DNA from: Mikrocytos mackini
Lineage: Eukaryota; Endomyxa; Ascetosporea; Mikrocytida; Mikrocytiidae
Length of the DNA stretch: 32,797 nt
Direction of reading: 5' to 3'
Assembly (NCBI GenBank): GCA_030180075.1
Contig: JASNJN010000041.1
Location: 1 to 32,797, forward strand
Part shown: positions 1 to 9,940 of the stretch, one piece after another
Position numbering within the stretch: the first letter of the stretch is position 1
Layout: every line of letters begins with the position of its first letter
The notes under the pieces: generated by a model
Told to the model about the DNA's origin: nothing
Seen by the model: the letters and a program-made list of their open reading frames with translations, nothing else
Databases searched by the model: none
Made by a program: the position numbers and the translations under genes

Positions 1-797
1 AAATTTCAAAAAAGTCAACATCTAAAAACATTAATTTTTTTGGACTAATTTTTTCAAAATTTTTTGATCGTTGTATTATCAAAAAATCTACAAATAAAAA
101 TAATAAAAAATTTTCAAAAATGTTTCAATCACATTATTATTAAAATTTAAAAATTGTGGTTCAAAACACCTGTTTTTGAGATATCAACACAACGAATATT
201 TTTCCAAAATACTTTTGAATGAGTATTCTAGATCTATCGCTTAGAAAGCTATAAAAAAAATTTCAGCAAAAATTGTGGGTTTAATTCATAAAATTTTGAG
301 GTTGACTTTTTACATAAAAATCAAAAAAAATATTAAAAAAATAGGAAAATTTTTTCTTACAAAATTTTTAATACTTATCATTAAAAGTCGCTTTTTACTA
401 TTAATAACATTAGACTGTATCAAAATTACTAAAAAAATTGAATTTCCAAAAAAAATTTTTTTTTAATTTTTTTTTGATTTTTATGTAAAAAGTCAACCTC
501 AAAATTTTATGAATTAAACCCACAATTTTTGCTGAAATTTTTTTTATAGCTTTCTAAGCGATAGATCTAGAATACTCATTCAAAAGTATTNTGGAAAAAT
601 ATTCGTTGTGTTGATATCTCAAAAACAGGTGTTTTGAACCACAATTTTTAAATTTTAATAATAATGTGATTGAAACATTTTTGAAAATTTNTTATTATTT
701 TTATTTGTANATTTTTTGATAATACAACGATCAAAAAATTTTGAAAAAATTAGTCCAAAAAAATTAATGTTTTTAGATGTTGACTTTTTTGAAATTT
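1..797. repeat. Long near-perfect palindrome (foldback element), left end cut by window
   Basis: Bases 1-330 are the reverse complement of 468-797 with no net indel: base p pairs with base 798-p at every point checked, and the only visible differences are N calls. The central spacer, about 331-467, is AT-rich and not symmetric. The left arm starts at the first base of the window, so the element probably extends leftward. On the right it continues through a short palindrome-like AAGGGG/CCCCTT sequence (about 801-815) to the 19-bp array at 908. No coding capacity is credible. It is probably a non-autonomous foldback transposon; an assembly artefact is the main alternative. Confidence 0.85.
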
Positions 798-907
798 TCC
801 AAGGGGGTCCCCTTGAAATTTTTCCCAAAAAATTTTTTTTTGAAAATCGTTGTTAGGCCATAAAAACACATTTTTGGTGAAATAATTTTTTATGTACAAA
901 AAAAATC

Positions 908-960
908 GGGGAGAATGAGTCAAAATGGGGAGAATGAGTCAAAATAGGGGAGAATGAGTT
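908..960. repeat. Terminal array of a 19-bp motif, three units
   Basis: The motif GGGGAGAATGAGTCAAAAT starts at 908 and 927, and a third unit starts at 947 (spacings 19 and 20). The third is cut after GGGGAGAATGAGTT, where the LINE-A coding remains begin. It most likely marks the right end of the palindromic element that begins at or before base 1. If so, an inverted copy of the array should lie just left of the window. Confidence 0.7.
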
Positions 961-2010
961 GCAACCCTTTGTTGCCTTCATCTCTGGTCGACGTTTGATT
1001 AGCCATTCCTGGGCTCTCACAATGTTTACAGCGAGACTGCCCCTGATGAAACGGCTATTGCCTTCACTTGACACTTTATCCAATTTGCACGCTTTAAGGT
1101 ACTTGGCGACTGCTTGTGTTTCTAGCCAGTATTCGTGTTTGAAGTTTGGCAATCCAAAACCCCTACCTCTGGCCTAGCATGGACTCTCCCGTTTGAGATC
1201 TTCCATGGGATCCTATTGGCCCTCTTGACCTGGACTCTAGCGAATCTGGTAAGATCCTCTAGTTCGGTGTCCGTGAAACGAAGACATTGGCCTGCGAATC
1301 TGATCAGAGGGGCAGCATACACCAACATGAGTTTTCCCACATTGACTATGTTGATAAGTGGAATAGAAGGGAAGACGATCTTTTTAATTCTCGCCTTCGC
1401 CTCTTTCATCACTGCCTCTTTGGTAATCATTGTGTTGTTCCAGTGCTGCTTGAACCCAAGGTATTTGTACTCATGGATTGCAGTCACCGTAGGGAAATCA
1501 CTCACGCCCTGGATAGAGTTTTCTCTTCCTCAGTTTTGTTCGTAACAATGCCGCTTTTGTCATTGTTAATGAACAAGCCGACTAGTTTAGCCAGTTTGCG
1601 TATTTCGCTAACCTTTTGGCCTAGTCGGTATAGTTACGAGTCAAACAGTTTGATGTCATCCATGTAACATATTTTGTCCACAGTGACTTCATCGACCAGC
1701 GTTGATATTTTCATCGCATTGTCTTGGTTTGCTCTCAACACCGTTAGTGCCACACAAAAGAGGGTTGGGGACATTTTGTCTCCCTGAAATATCCCTCCTT
1801 TAATGTTTATCTGCTCACTCTCTCCCTTGAAGTTCGTTATATACGTCTTCCAAAGAGGCATGAGTGTCCGCAGAATGGCTACTAACCTATTGGGTTTGTT
1901 CGTTGAGGATTGGGTGGTCACTTCTAGCATTCGGATCAATGCTTTGTGACTCACCGAATCATACGCCTTGCAGAAATCAATATACGCGCTGTTTAGCGAT
2001 GCGTGTGTGA
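961..2010 (-). pseudogene. LINE-A: decayed R4/R2-type non-LTR retrotransposon reverse transcriptase fragment
   Basis: On the minus strand, pieces of a non-LTR reverse transcriptase follow one another in several frames. The order is the DF-KAYDSV motif (about 1955-2005), the FQGDKMSPTLFC block (about 1765-1800), the catalytic YMDD (1655-1666), then the thumb region with YKYLGFKQ (about 1440-1475), down to about 961. It is broken by an in-frame TAA just after the YMDD block (about 1634) and by frame changes near 1500-1545 and 1155. Both ends are missing: the 5' side stops at the 43-bp repeat and the 3' side at the 19-bp array, so the C-terminal zinc knuckle and endonuclease are absent. The motifs match LINE-B and LINE-C in this window, but the copy is clearly more diverged. 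It is dead. Confidence 0.85.
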
Positions 2011-2012
2011 TG

Positions 2013-2270
2013 GTTGTACATTATTTTACAACCTAGTCGTTAATGGAGAATTGTGGTTGTACATTATTTTACAGCCTGGTCGTTAATGGAAAATTATGGT
2101 TGTATATTATTTTACAACCTGGTCGTTAATGGAAAATTGTGGTTGTACATTATTTTACAACTTGGTCGTTAATGGAAAATTGTGGTTGTACATTATTTTA
2201 CAACCTGGTCGTTAATGGAAAATTATGGTTGTACATTATTTTACAACCTGGTCGCGAANGGGNTAATGAT
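2013..2270. repeat. 43-bp tandem repeat, six units, each with a hairpin
   Basis: The unit begins GTTGTACATTATTTTACAAC. Copies start at 2013, 2056, 2099, 2142, 2185 and 2228, exactly 43 bp apart, with a few substitutions between copies. Each unit contains the self-complementary segment GGTTGTA-8nt-TACAACC, so the array can form six regularly spaced hairpins. It begins where the LINE-A reading frame stops, so it either interrupts or terminates that copy. The right edge is blurred by N calls (about 2259-2280). It is a minisatellite or the internal array of a mobile element; no protein is expected because 43 is not a multiple of three. Confidence 0.92.
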
Positions 2271-2367
2271 AANGNCGANATATTATCATCTTTACAAATA
2301 TTATTGATAACATGTAATTATTTACTTANATATTAGCTATAACACTCAACTACAAAACTGCAACTTT

Positions 2368-2393
2368 GCGCTCTTTTGATTCTAAGTGCTTCA
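2368..2393. repeat. Solitary copy of a 26-bp terminal inverted repeat
   Basis: This 26-bp segment, starting GCGCTCTTTTGATTCTAAGT, matches both ends of the small element at 10811-11060 with one difference. No inverted partner is visible within the bases to its left, which include N calls. It is probably a relic or one end of a related miniature element. Confidence 0.7.
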
Positions 2394-2940
2394 CTTGATA
2401 GAATCTAAAAACACCGTATTTTTGCTTTTTTATTTGGGCTCATTTTTATTATTTTTTTAATCATTGTTTGTTTTAACTAATTTAGAATAAACGTAAGAGC
2501 TTGGATTTAGCATTCATGCCTGTTTGCTATTTTCTATTCAATTTTTTGAAAGTTAAAATTAATTCGTGGCAATTTTCATAAATGGTAACGCAGTTTCTCC
2601 TTTGGGGTCAAATTATACATATTTGATTAGTATAACGCGTCCCATCGTAATAATTACGGAACAGATAATCATAGACTTCTGTGGAACAAGACAAATAGGA
2701 CAACACGAACTTCTGTGGAAATGTTTCATCATGTTAGCATATAGTAGCCAATAACAACGAAATGTACCCCAATTCGAATATATTACGCTTACACACTCTC
2801 TTGATTTCTACCATGATGTGTAGGATGACTCCGTCACAAGACTCACTTTTCTCAGATTACAACCAAGAGACATGAGTCGGATAAGCTTGAAAATGAATGT
2901 TTAACAGGAACCGCACGTATTAAACGGCTATAAATCGTCA
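2394..2940. other. Non-coding AT-rich stretch, nothing recognised
   Basis: About 550 bp between the solitary inverted repeat and the next element. Only short chance reading frames are present. No RNA gene, repeat or continuation of the neighbouring gypsy polymerase could be recognised. Confidence 0.5.
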
Positions 2941-3673
2941 CCCCACATTTTCTTCCATTTCCCACACTTTCTTCCGATTCCCACACTATCTTCCAATTCC
3001 CACACTCAGACCAATTTTATCATGATTTTTACCAGAAATACGGAAAATAATGCCATCTCATGGCTATATACTCACATTAGCCCCATATTGTACATATTTA
3101 ACATTTTCAGTGAGTACTCTAGTATAGGTTTTTGCAAAATTTAAAAATGGTTTTTTGGGTTTTTCCGAGTCTTACGAACAACAAAATACTCTGAATATTG
3201 GCCAATTATTACATACTATCTGTTTAATGAATAAATATAAGCATATTTACATGGTTGAATAACCGACTACGTACTCACTTTACAGTGACTTTTAAGTTGA
3301 TTTTTATCACTAAATATGGCATGTGGGAATAAATTATAATAAATTTTAAAGATAATTTTTGAAAATTATTACAAATATATTACGTTATGAAAGCTGAGAA
3401 GTCGATTTTACATGTTTATATGACTTAATTGCTTTAAATTTTCAAATTTTCAAAATTGGGAATGTGCTCGTAATATTCAAGAATATAGCGTGGATTTTCA
3501 TACTAACCGATCTAAAAAGTCTCAGTCTCTGGGAAATATCGTCATACATCGGTCAGGATGTGTGAAACACCGTGAAACCACCAACAATCATGCTAAAATG
3601 GACGATCGTGGGATATGGAAGATAGTGTGGGAATCGGAAGAAAGTGTGGGAAATGGAAGAAAGTGTGGGAAAC
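2941..3673. mobile_element. Non-autonomous element with inverted 19-bp terminal arrays (family b)
   Basis: The left end carries CCCACAC motifs starting at 2942, 2961, 2980 and 2999. The right end carries the inverted motif GTGGG at 3608, 3627, 3646 and 3665. The spacing is 19 bp throughout, with TTCC/GGAA tracts between. The arrays are inverted repeats of each other, and weaker inverted similarity continues inward (for example ATCATGATTTT near 3018 against its complement near 3590). The interior of about 600 bp is AT-rich without a gene. The right edge lies where the gypsy RT fragment loses similarity, consistent with insertion into or rearrangement with that element. The structure resembles foldback or long-TIR DNA transposons that bear short tandem motifs; the superfamily is unknown. 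Confidence 0.75.
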
Positions 3674-3690
3674 AAGATTCCAGCCGCTAG

Positions 3691-4605
3691 GCTTGTTGTC
3701 CGGGCATTAAGCCTCTTGTAATTCACCACTATTCGTATATTCCCGTTGGCTTTGTAAATAGGGAATGCTGGTGAAACGAAGTCTGAGTCGGAAGGTCGAA
3801 TGATCTTAAGTGTCTAGAGCCTCTTAAGTTCTTGTAAGGTCTCTGTTAACTTCCCGAGTGGAATTGGGTACTCGTTTTCCATGAATGGTTCAAAGTTACT
3901 GAGGTGAATGGTGTGTTCAGCTCCTTCTATTTTGCCTAAGCGTGGATTGCTTACCTTGTATTCGTTTACTAATCTCTCGATTCCGTTTTGTTTTTGGTCC
4001 TCAACCGTGCATATTCTCGCTTGGTTGGCCAGCTCTTGGTCTCTTATTGATAGACGCGCTTGATCTCTTTCAAAAACTGTGAAGTAATGTCCGTTTATGG
4101 CAAAGATGTTCTCCTTTAGGTTCAAAGAGAACTCGTTCTGTAATAAGAATTCCATTCCCAATATAAGAGAAGGTTTGCAGCTTTTTAGTAGATAACATTT
4201 GGTCTTCATAGAGTCCTCTTGTTGTTTTGAGAGACTGAAGTCGATCTCAACTGATTCGTTGGTACTAATCATCGTTCCATCTGCCATCATGGCTTGTTTC
4301 CCATGAGCGCTTTGGTGTATGTTTACCTTAAGATCGGCAATCGCTTCGGGTGAAGAGTAATTGTGACACGAACCTGTGTCGATGGGTGCTGTTAGAGTTT
4401 TCTTTCCGGAGTAAACCTCAATTTCGATTGTCTTGGGTTTTATCTCGCGTTCCTGTAATGCAGCGACTCTTTTAGGGTTATCTTTACCCTGTTGTTCTGT
4501 CCTGTTATAGGCGCTATTGTTTTCCTTTTGATAACCTTTGTTGTAATTATGATTGTAGTTACGGCTGTATTGGGAAGAATACGAGTCTTTTGTAGCTCGG
4601 TTGGG
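3691..4605 (-). pseudogene. Ty3/gypsy LTR-retrotransposon fragment: Gag tail, protease, start of RT
   Basis: Reading leftward on the minus strand from 4605, an N/Y/Q/K-rich segment (possible end of Gag) leads into a retropepsin. Its active-site Asp-Thr-Gly is at 4372-4380, an ADGT segment follows at about 4276-4287, and an LGMEFL block comes later. After a linker, the start of a gypsy-type reverse transcriptase follows, with LTETLQELKRL, then PSDSDFVSPAFPIYKANG and IRIVVNYKRLN (about 3705-3800). One in-frame TAG at 3814-3816 splits the RT; otherwise the frame is open. The fragment is bounded by the family-c element above 4606 and by the family-b element below about 3690. The RT core, RNase H, integrase and both LTRs are missing. 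It is a dead remnant, not a host aspartic protease. Confidence 0.85.
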
Positions 4606-4619
4606 CTACAATTGAATCT

Positions 4620-5225
4620 GCCTCAAAAGTGTGTAAATTGCCTCAAAAATGTGTGTTTGCCTCAAAATCTTGTGTGTGCCTCATACGACTTTAAAATATA
4701 CCCCAATCCTTTAAAATTCCGTTTCTTTTAGATATTGTCTATATCTATCCTACAATTTGCCATAAACGTTTTCAAAGTAATATAAAATAAATTTATGTGT
4801 TATGTAATGAAAATTTTCCGAAATTCAATTTTTCCATGTAACGTAGAATAAATATCAAAATCGGAGTTTTTCTAGAAAAGTTTCTCAAACAAAGATCGCT
4901 CAGATTGCTCAATACAACGTTTAAAATAAATTAGAAGTCTTATTTCAACATTTTGAAAAAATCGGTTCTTCACCCAAAAATAATGAGGTTTTATAGATTA
5001 ACCAGACATATAGAACATGTTAACATTTAAAAACATGCCGATTTAAACCCTACTGCATTCCAACAAGTATTCTTTTCATAATTTTAACCCCTGTATGCCA
5101 TTAAAAATTTTTTTATTTTGAGGCCACATCACAAATGAGGCACACACAAGATTTTGAGGCAGAACTTGTAAAATGAGGCAAATACAAGATTTTGAGGCAA
5201 TTACACACTTTTTGAGGCAAATACA
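4620..5225. mobile_element. Non-autonomous element with inverted 19-bp terminal arrays (family c)
   Basis: The left end has GCCTCA at 4620, 4640, 4659 and 4678. The right end has the inverted motif TGAGGC at 5119, 5136, 5155, 5174, 5193 and 5213. The spacing is mostly 19 bp; a typical right-end unit is TGAGGCAAATACAAGATTT. The interior of about 430 bp is AT-rich with no gene. The left edge adjoins the gypsy Gag remnant and the right edge adjoins the 5' end of LINE-B. The architecture matches family b but the motif sequence differs. Confidence 0.8.
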
Positions 5226-8200
5226 TTTGTAACCCCGGATAACAATGCACCTGAACCTGGTCTCTGGGATAAGACCATCGAACTTGTACGGCTGGAGGAA
5301 TCCAACGGCCACAAAGTACGACCGATGATCCGACCCAGAGTAGGGATTCCCAAACATATCGATAAGGAACTAACACAGATTCTTAAATATAAAAGGGAAA
5401 CCATGGACCTAACCCACCTTAGCGCCTTGTGCTACGTGGCATACTGCCGCGGAGAAGACATAAGGGAATCTAACCTAAAGGGTAGGGCCAGCAAGCTGGA
5501 CGGTATAAAAAAGACCATCAATAAGCTGTCGGCGCTCAGGGACCAAAAGATGTCTCAGGAAAAAGCGAAGGCAACTCGAGTCCAATACAAAGTCAAAAAC
5601 AGCAAGCAGGCCGCTCTAAGGATAGAGTTGCTTAAGGACAAACTACACAGGCTTCGAGTCCAAAACAACTACAAAGGATTCAAAAAAGCCATTGTAGTAG
5701 AGAACCTCGAAGCTGAGAGGTTCTCAAGATACCGACAAGCAAAAACAACTTCCCCTATGACACACAACGTAAAGGCCCCTGAACGCCACATCGAATTTTG
5801 GCGTTCCCAATGGGCATCTCTTCCTACTACAGAACAGAAAGAATACTTACTACAAAGAGCAATTGATGACTGTGGCTTCAACTACTGGGGCAAGATTACC
5901 ACAAACGCCAAGATCTCAGCCGAGGATATCGGTAGGGCATTGTTACATACGAGCCCATGGAAAGCCCCTGGACCTGATATGGTGTACGCGGACATCGTCA
6001 AACGATACCGCAAATTAATCGTTCCAATTCTAGGAAGGCAATTCAATGAGATATGGTATGGTAGACTTACTCCCCCCATGTGGTTCACCAAAGGAAGGAC
6101 TCGTCTCTTCAAAAAGAACGATGGAGACGACACAGATCCTAAAAACTTTAGGCCCATCACCATGCTCAACACCTTCTACAAACTCTTCACATCCTGCATT
6201 GAGTCCAGAATCATCAAAGCGATGCTTCGCACTGGAAATTGGGATAATGACCAGAGAGCAAATAGGAGATCGAAACGAGGTTGCCTGGATGCGCATATGA
6301 TCTCAGAGACCACCATCCAAACGTACAGGAAGGTACTCAACAAGAACATCCACACTGCCTTCATAGACTTCCAGAAAGCCTATGATAGCGTTAGCCACGA
6401 TGGCTTAATGCAAATCATCTGCTCGATGGCAGGAAATAAGGGCAGCCCGGAGTCGTTGAATATCACAAGAACCCTAAGCGTTCTGATGACCAGGTGGCAC
6501 ACAGTGATTGTCAACGCCAACAATGGCGAGGATCGAATTGATATAGAGAGATGAATCTTCCAAGGTGACAAGATGTCACCAACTCTCTTCTGTGTAGCAT
6601 TGACTGTACTGAAAGCCATGAACGTGAGTCGGAACAATTCCCTATCCGTTAAACTCTTTCAAACAAACAAGATCTGCTACATGGATGATATCAAACTGTT
6701 TGCCCCGACCCTCGATAGTCTCGAGGAAAAGGTAGCACAAACCAAGAGTCTTGGAGCCCTGATAGGGTTAAAAATCAATGACTCTAAAAGTGGTCTGTGT
6801 ACCGAGGCTGGACCTGGACATCTCGAAGAATACGACAACCTCAAAAAGTTTCCCCTCATAAACGACGAGTCGTGTAAGCACTACAAATATCTAGGTGTTA
6901 AACAAGCCTGGGTAAATGCAAACACCACACGGGACGAAATACTGAAAGAGTCCAGAAAAAGGATACGAAGGATCATCAGCTCAAGACTGACAATAACCAA
7001 TATCAGCAAGATGATGAGGGTATATGTATCCCCTCTGGTAAGATGCATCTCCCAAGTAATGGAATGGCGAATAGCCGACCTCCGGGGACTCACCAGATTC
7101 GCTAGAAAGCAGTTGCGGGAAAGCGGCCGGGTCCCATACGGACTCTCTACCGGGAGAATGCACTCCCCGATAGAGAGAGGAGACTTAAACCTACCTAACT
7201 TCGAGGAGGACGACTATCTTGAGGCTATCTCTGTATGCAGGTATTTCGACCGACTCCAGACGTATGAGGAGTGCCCAATGGCATATGAACAGATATATGG
7301 AACTAGAGACCAAAAGTGGAAAAAGGATCCGAATGTCTCTGTTCATATTATAAGAAGCCAGCACCTTCTCCAACAAGCCCTCCGCTCACGTGGCTCCAAA
7401 CAAAAGACGATAGTCCAAAGAGCCCGTGACAAGGTCACTAACTACCAATTCGAAGGAAAGCGAGCACTCAGACATAAGCCGGAGCACGAAGAAGTGCGTA
7501 TTATTCGCGAAAACTTCTATCGTAACCACATTAAACAGTGGGATAGCTCTAAGCTACAGTCTGGGTACAACACGATCCGGAAGCAAGAGCATCTGGACCA
7601 AAAGGCATCAAACATATGGCTATCGAAGCCAGGATTGAGTCCTTACGACACACGACGTGTTCTCCTGTTGCAAGAAGGACGCGGTGACGTAAGGTCATGG
7701 AAACACATGGTCAACCCAGCAGTAGACCCAACGTGTAGAAAATGCAAAGGAAGCCCCGAAACCGTTGGGCACATCCTAGGTGGTTGCACAGTAATACCAT
7801 TCAGCCTGCTAAAAACAGACATGATGCAGTGGTACTACAGATCGATAACGATGTAATCAACAACAGACAACTGGGAAAGAAAATCCAACTGTCACAAATG
7901 GGAGCAAGAGTAGAAAGATCGGATGGTATCTTCACTCTAGTACTAGACCAAAGGGTCTGGTACAAAAAAGAAGGAGTGAAAACCTCACAGTTACCAGACA
8001 TCTTCTGCATAGACAACCACAAGAGGAGAATCATAATCCTCGAAGTTGGCGTGAGTGCAGAAGACCTAATTAGTGTGAAAGAATCCGAAAAGAAGGAAAA
8101 GTATAAAGCTCTTCCTGAAATTCTGAGGAAGAAATACCCCGGATACAGGGTGACCAACTACACTTTTGTCATAGGACAAGTTGGTGAAATCACTAAGGAC

Positions 8201-8320
8201 GCGTGTGAGAATCTAACCAGGTTCAGAAAAGCAACTGCCAAGCCCTATGGGCTTGGCAGAAACCAGTCTGGCTCTAGGGCAGCGCAAAAGTTGAGCTACT
8301 CTCAAGGATCCAAAATGTGA
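5226..8320 (+). pseudogene. LINE-B: nearly intact R4/R2-type non-LTR retrotransposon polyprotein (RT, zinc knuckle, restriction-like endonuclease)
   Basis: The frame is already open at 5226, where family c ends, so the copy is 5'-truncated; the first internal Met is at 5325. It encodes a basic N-terminal region and then the RT: WKAPGPD (about 5958), RPITMLNT (about 6151), DFQKAYDSV (about 6366), FQGDKMSPTLFC (about 6558) and catalytic YMDD (6678-6689). A thumb domain follows, then a C-x2-C-x7-H-x4-C zinc knuckle (7734-7787) and a PD-(D/E)XK restriction-like endonuclease (PD at 7994-7999, E near 8042, then EKKEKYKAL). Two lesions are visible: an in-frame TGA at 6552-6554, just before FQGDK where relatives have a sense codon, and a one-base frame change between 7787 and about 7800. 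The order RT, zinc knuckle, endonuclease is typical of R2/R4-clade elements, which cut a target site and prime reverse transcription on it. Base composition is richer in G+C than the host genes. Confidence 0.92.
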
Positions 8321-8720
8321 ACCTAAAAGGTAGTCTCAACATTTACCACTGGTTTTCAACCAAGTTGGGAGATGCGCAACCCGGGAACAAACGCCAAAGC
8401 GGCTAATGCCGGCAGCCTATAAGGGACCCTTAGAAGCATTCATCCAGAGGAGAAGCAGAGTAGGGAAGAAGAACTTCCCCGCAGTCAAACGCTACGTCCA
8501 CAACATAGCTAAAGCCTTTAACCTCACCCCTGTAGCCCGCAAATACGAGCTTTGGAAAGAAAACGGAGAAAGGATCCAAATAGAGAGCGTTTAGGCAGCT
8601 AACTTTAGTGTCACGTACACTTAAAGACGGGTGCAGGGCTACTTTCCCATACCCATCCTCAAAGAGCCGATCCTTCTGAGGTGAAGCCACCTCCGGTTTA
8701 GGAGGCATACTAAAATTGTC
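8321..8720 (+). mobile_element. LINE-B 3' region
   Basis: The sequence after the endonuclease stop keeps the G+C-rich composition of the LINE until about 8720, so it is probably its 3' untranslated region. It contains a small open frame (8406-8594, 62 codons, basic) with no recognisable domain; this could be a short extra ORF or chance. A CCTCC-GGTTTA-GGAGG hairpin lies near 8690. The exact 3' end and any target-site duplication could not be fixed, because the 5' end is truncated inside another repeat. Confidence 0.55.
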
Positions 8721-8753
8721 TTTGACAAAACTTATAGGTGGCGTAAGTCCTAT

Positions 8754-8840
8754 TTGAAAGAAAAAGAAAAGGAAAGGAAAATGAACAAGGAAACGGGAAA
8801 AGAGATAAGGGAGAGACAAAGAAAGTGAAAGAAAGAAGGA
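8754..8840 (+). repeat. Purine-rich (GA) tract
   Basis: About 85 bases are almost entirely A and G, with only a handful of pyrimidines. The tract lies at the presumed end of LINE-B and could be part of its 3' tail or an independent low-complexity tract. The mirror reading frames rich in Ser/Leu/Phe on the other strand are an artefact of this composition. Confidence 0.7.
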
Positions 8841-9142
8841 TCCTTTCTTCAGGGAGAGGAACATCCACACGGTTGGAAGTAACAACTTCATAGTAATTAA
8901 TTGTGTGATTGTGTTTATATAAAAAAAGAGTAGATATCGACCTGGATTTCAATAACATTTATAAAATTATTTTGTTTTAGATATATTAAAAAAAAATTTA
9001 ATTCGGGTCAAGATCAAACGTACTCATTTAATGTCAGTTACTGGCAGTCATACTGCTCAACATTTTCTGAATCCGGGGCCTCTTTGGAGACCCCGAATGA
9101 AGGTCGTTTTAGCTATACAATTTATAACGGATGATTAATATA
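8841..9142. other. Non-coding stretch between LINE-B and a miniature element
   Basis: AT-rich sequence without a gene. The only local structure noted is a short imperfect hairpin near 9075-9096 (GGGGcCTC-tttg-GAGaCCCC). It lacks the loop and arm motifs of a tRNA. Confidence 0.45.
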
Positions 9143-9491
9143 CAGCCGAGTATCGTATAATAAACGATCCTATAATAAAAGTATAGTGTAATAAACTTTC
9201 AAAGGTCGGTTTTTCTACCATTTTCAAAATAGTTTATTATAATATCAAACCTTAAGATTCGGGCTTGAAAAACCCATATTTTAGTTCCCCCATTCTAATA
9301 ATTCCATTGGTATACAATTGAAAAAAAATTTATTTCCAGGGGTATTCTTGTGCCAAATTGCTCTAAAATGGCAGTTTTGTTGAATATAAAAGAATAATAC
9401 GCGTTAATAAGTGAATTTGTTGTCGAAAAGTATCGTATAATAAACTGTCATGTTGAAAATGCATTTGAGTTTATTATACGATACTCGACTG
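9143..9491. mobile_element. Miniature Tc1/mariner-like element, 349 bp, TA target duplication
   Basis: The 23-bp ends 9143-9165 and 9469-9491 are inverted repeats with one mismatch (CAGCCGAGTATCG against CAGTCGAGTATCG). TA dinucleotides directly flank both ends (9141-9142 and 9492-9493), as expected for Tc1/mariner insertions. The motif GTATCGTATAATAAAC also occurs internally in direct orientation near 9430. No transposase is encoded, so mobilisation would need one in trans. Confidence 0.85.
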
Positions 9492-9657
9492 TATATAAAA
9501 AAACATATCTAATACTACATTGTCAATTGGGAGTCTGAATACCATGCTCGCTTCTAAAATCGTGATTTTAACAAAATTAAAATGCGATCCCCACAAAATA
9601 TATTTAATTTTTCAAAAGTTAGGATTTTTATTTTAAATAAATATATGAATATAAATA

Positions 9658-9940
9658 CAGTCAACCCTGGATATAAAAAGTTTCTATCAGAAAATGTGCT
9701 TATAGTCACCAAAAACATCAATAATGCCCAAAACGCCCAAATTCGAAAAATTATTTTTTGAATGCGATCATAATTTAGTCCAAATTTTGTATATATGTGT
9801 CGTTTTGTTTCAAGAAAATAATATCCGTGTTATTAGAATGAAAAATATGTTTATAAACGTTTTAAACAAAATTCAAATGTATATATTTATGGGATAAATA
9901 AAAACGGAAAGAAAATAATATAAACAGGATGGGTTGACCG
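9658..9940. mobile_element. Possible degenerate Tc1/mariner-like miniature element
   Basis: The left end is TA then CAGTCAACCCTGGATATAAA, a typical Tc1/mariner/pogo-like terminus. A degenerate inverted version, GGGTTGACCG, ends at about 9940, but the flanking TA there is lost. A separate exact 18-bp inverted pair (9793-9810 and 9986-10003, ATATGTGTCGTTTTGTTT and its complement) overlaps the right side, so boundaries are uncertain and nesting is possible. Confidence 0.45.

Noticed and set aside
275-466. Small 63-codon open frame in the palindrome
   Set aside because: Low-complexity Ile/Lys/Phe product from AT-rich palindrome sequence, no domain, no conserved context.
2139-2336. Open frame across the 43-bp repeats
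   Set aside because: Unit length is not a multiple of three and the frame includes N calls; it is a by-product of the repeat.
3691-4605. Host aspartic protease (Ddi1-like)
   Set aside because: The DTG domain continues in frame into a gypsy-type reverse transcriptase, so it is retrotransposon-derived.
908-5225. CRISPR array interpretation of the regularly spaced short motifs
   Set aside because: Units are directly adjacent 19-bp repeats with no unique spacers, arranged as inverted terminal arrays in a eukaryotic sequence.
8406-8594. 62-codon open frame after the LINE-B endonuclease as a host gene
   Set aside because: It shares the composition of the LINE and lies before its presumed 3' end; no domain visible.
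9040-9100. tRNA gene around the GGGGCCTC...GAGACCCC hairpin
   Set aside because: No T-loop GTTCRANNC motif, acceptor stem or anticodon arm could be fitted.
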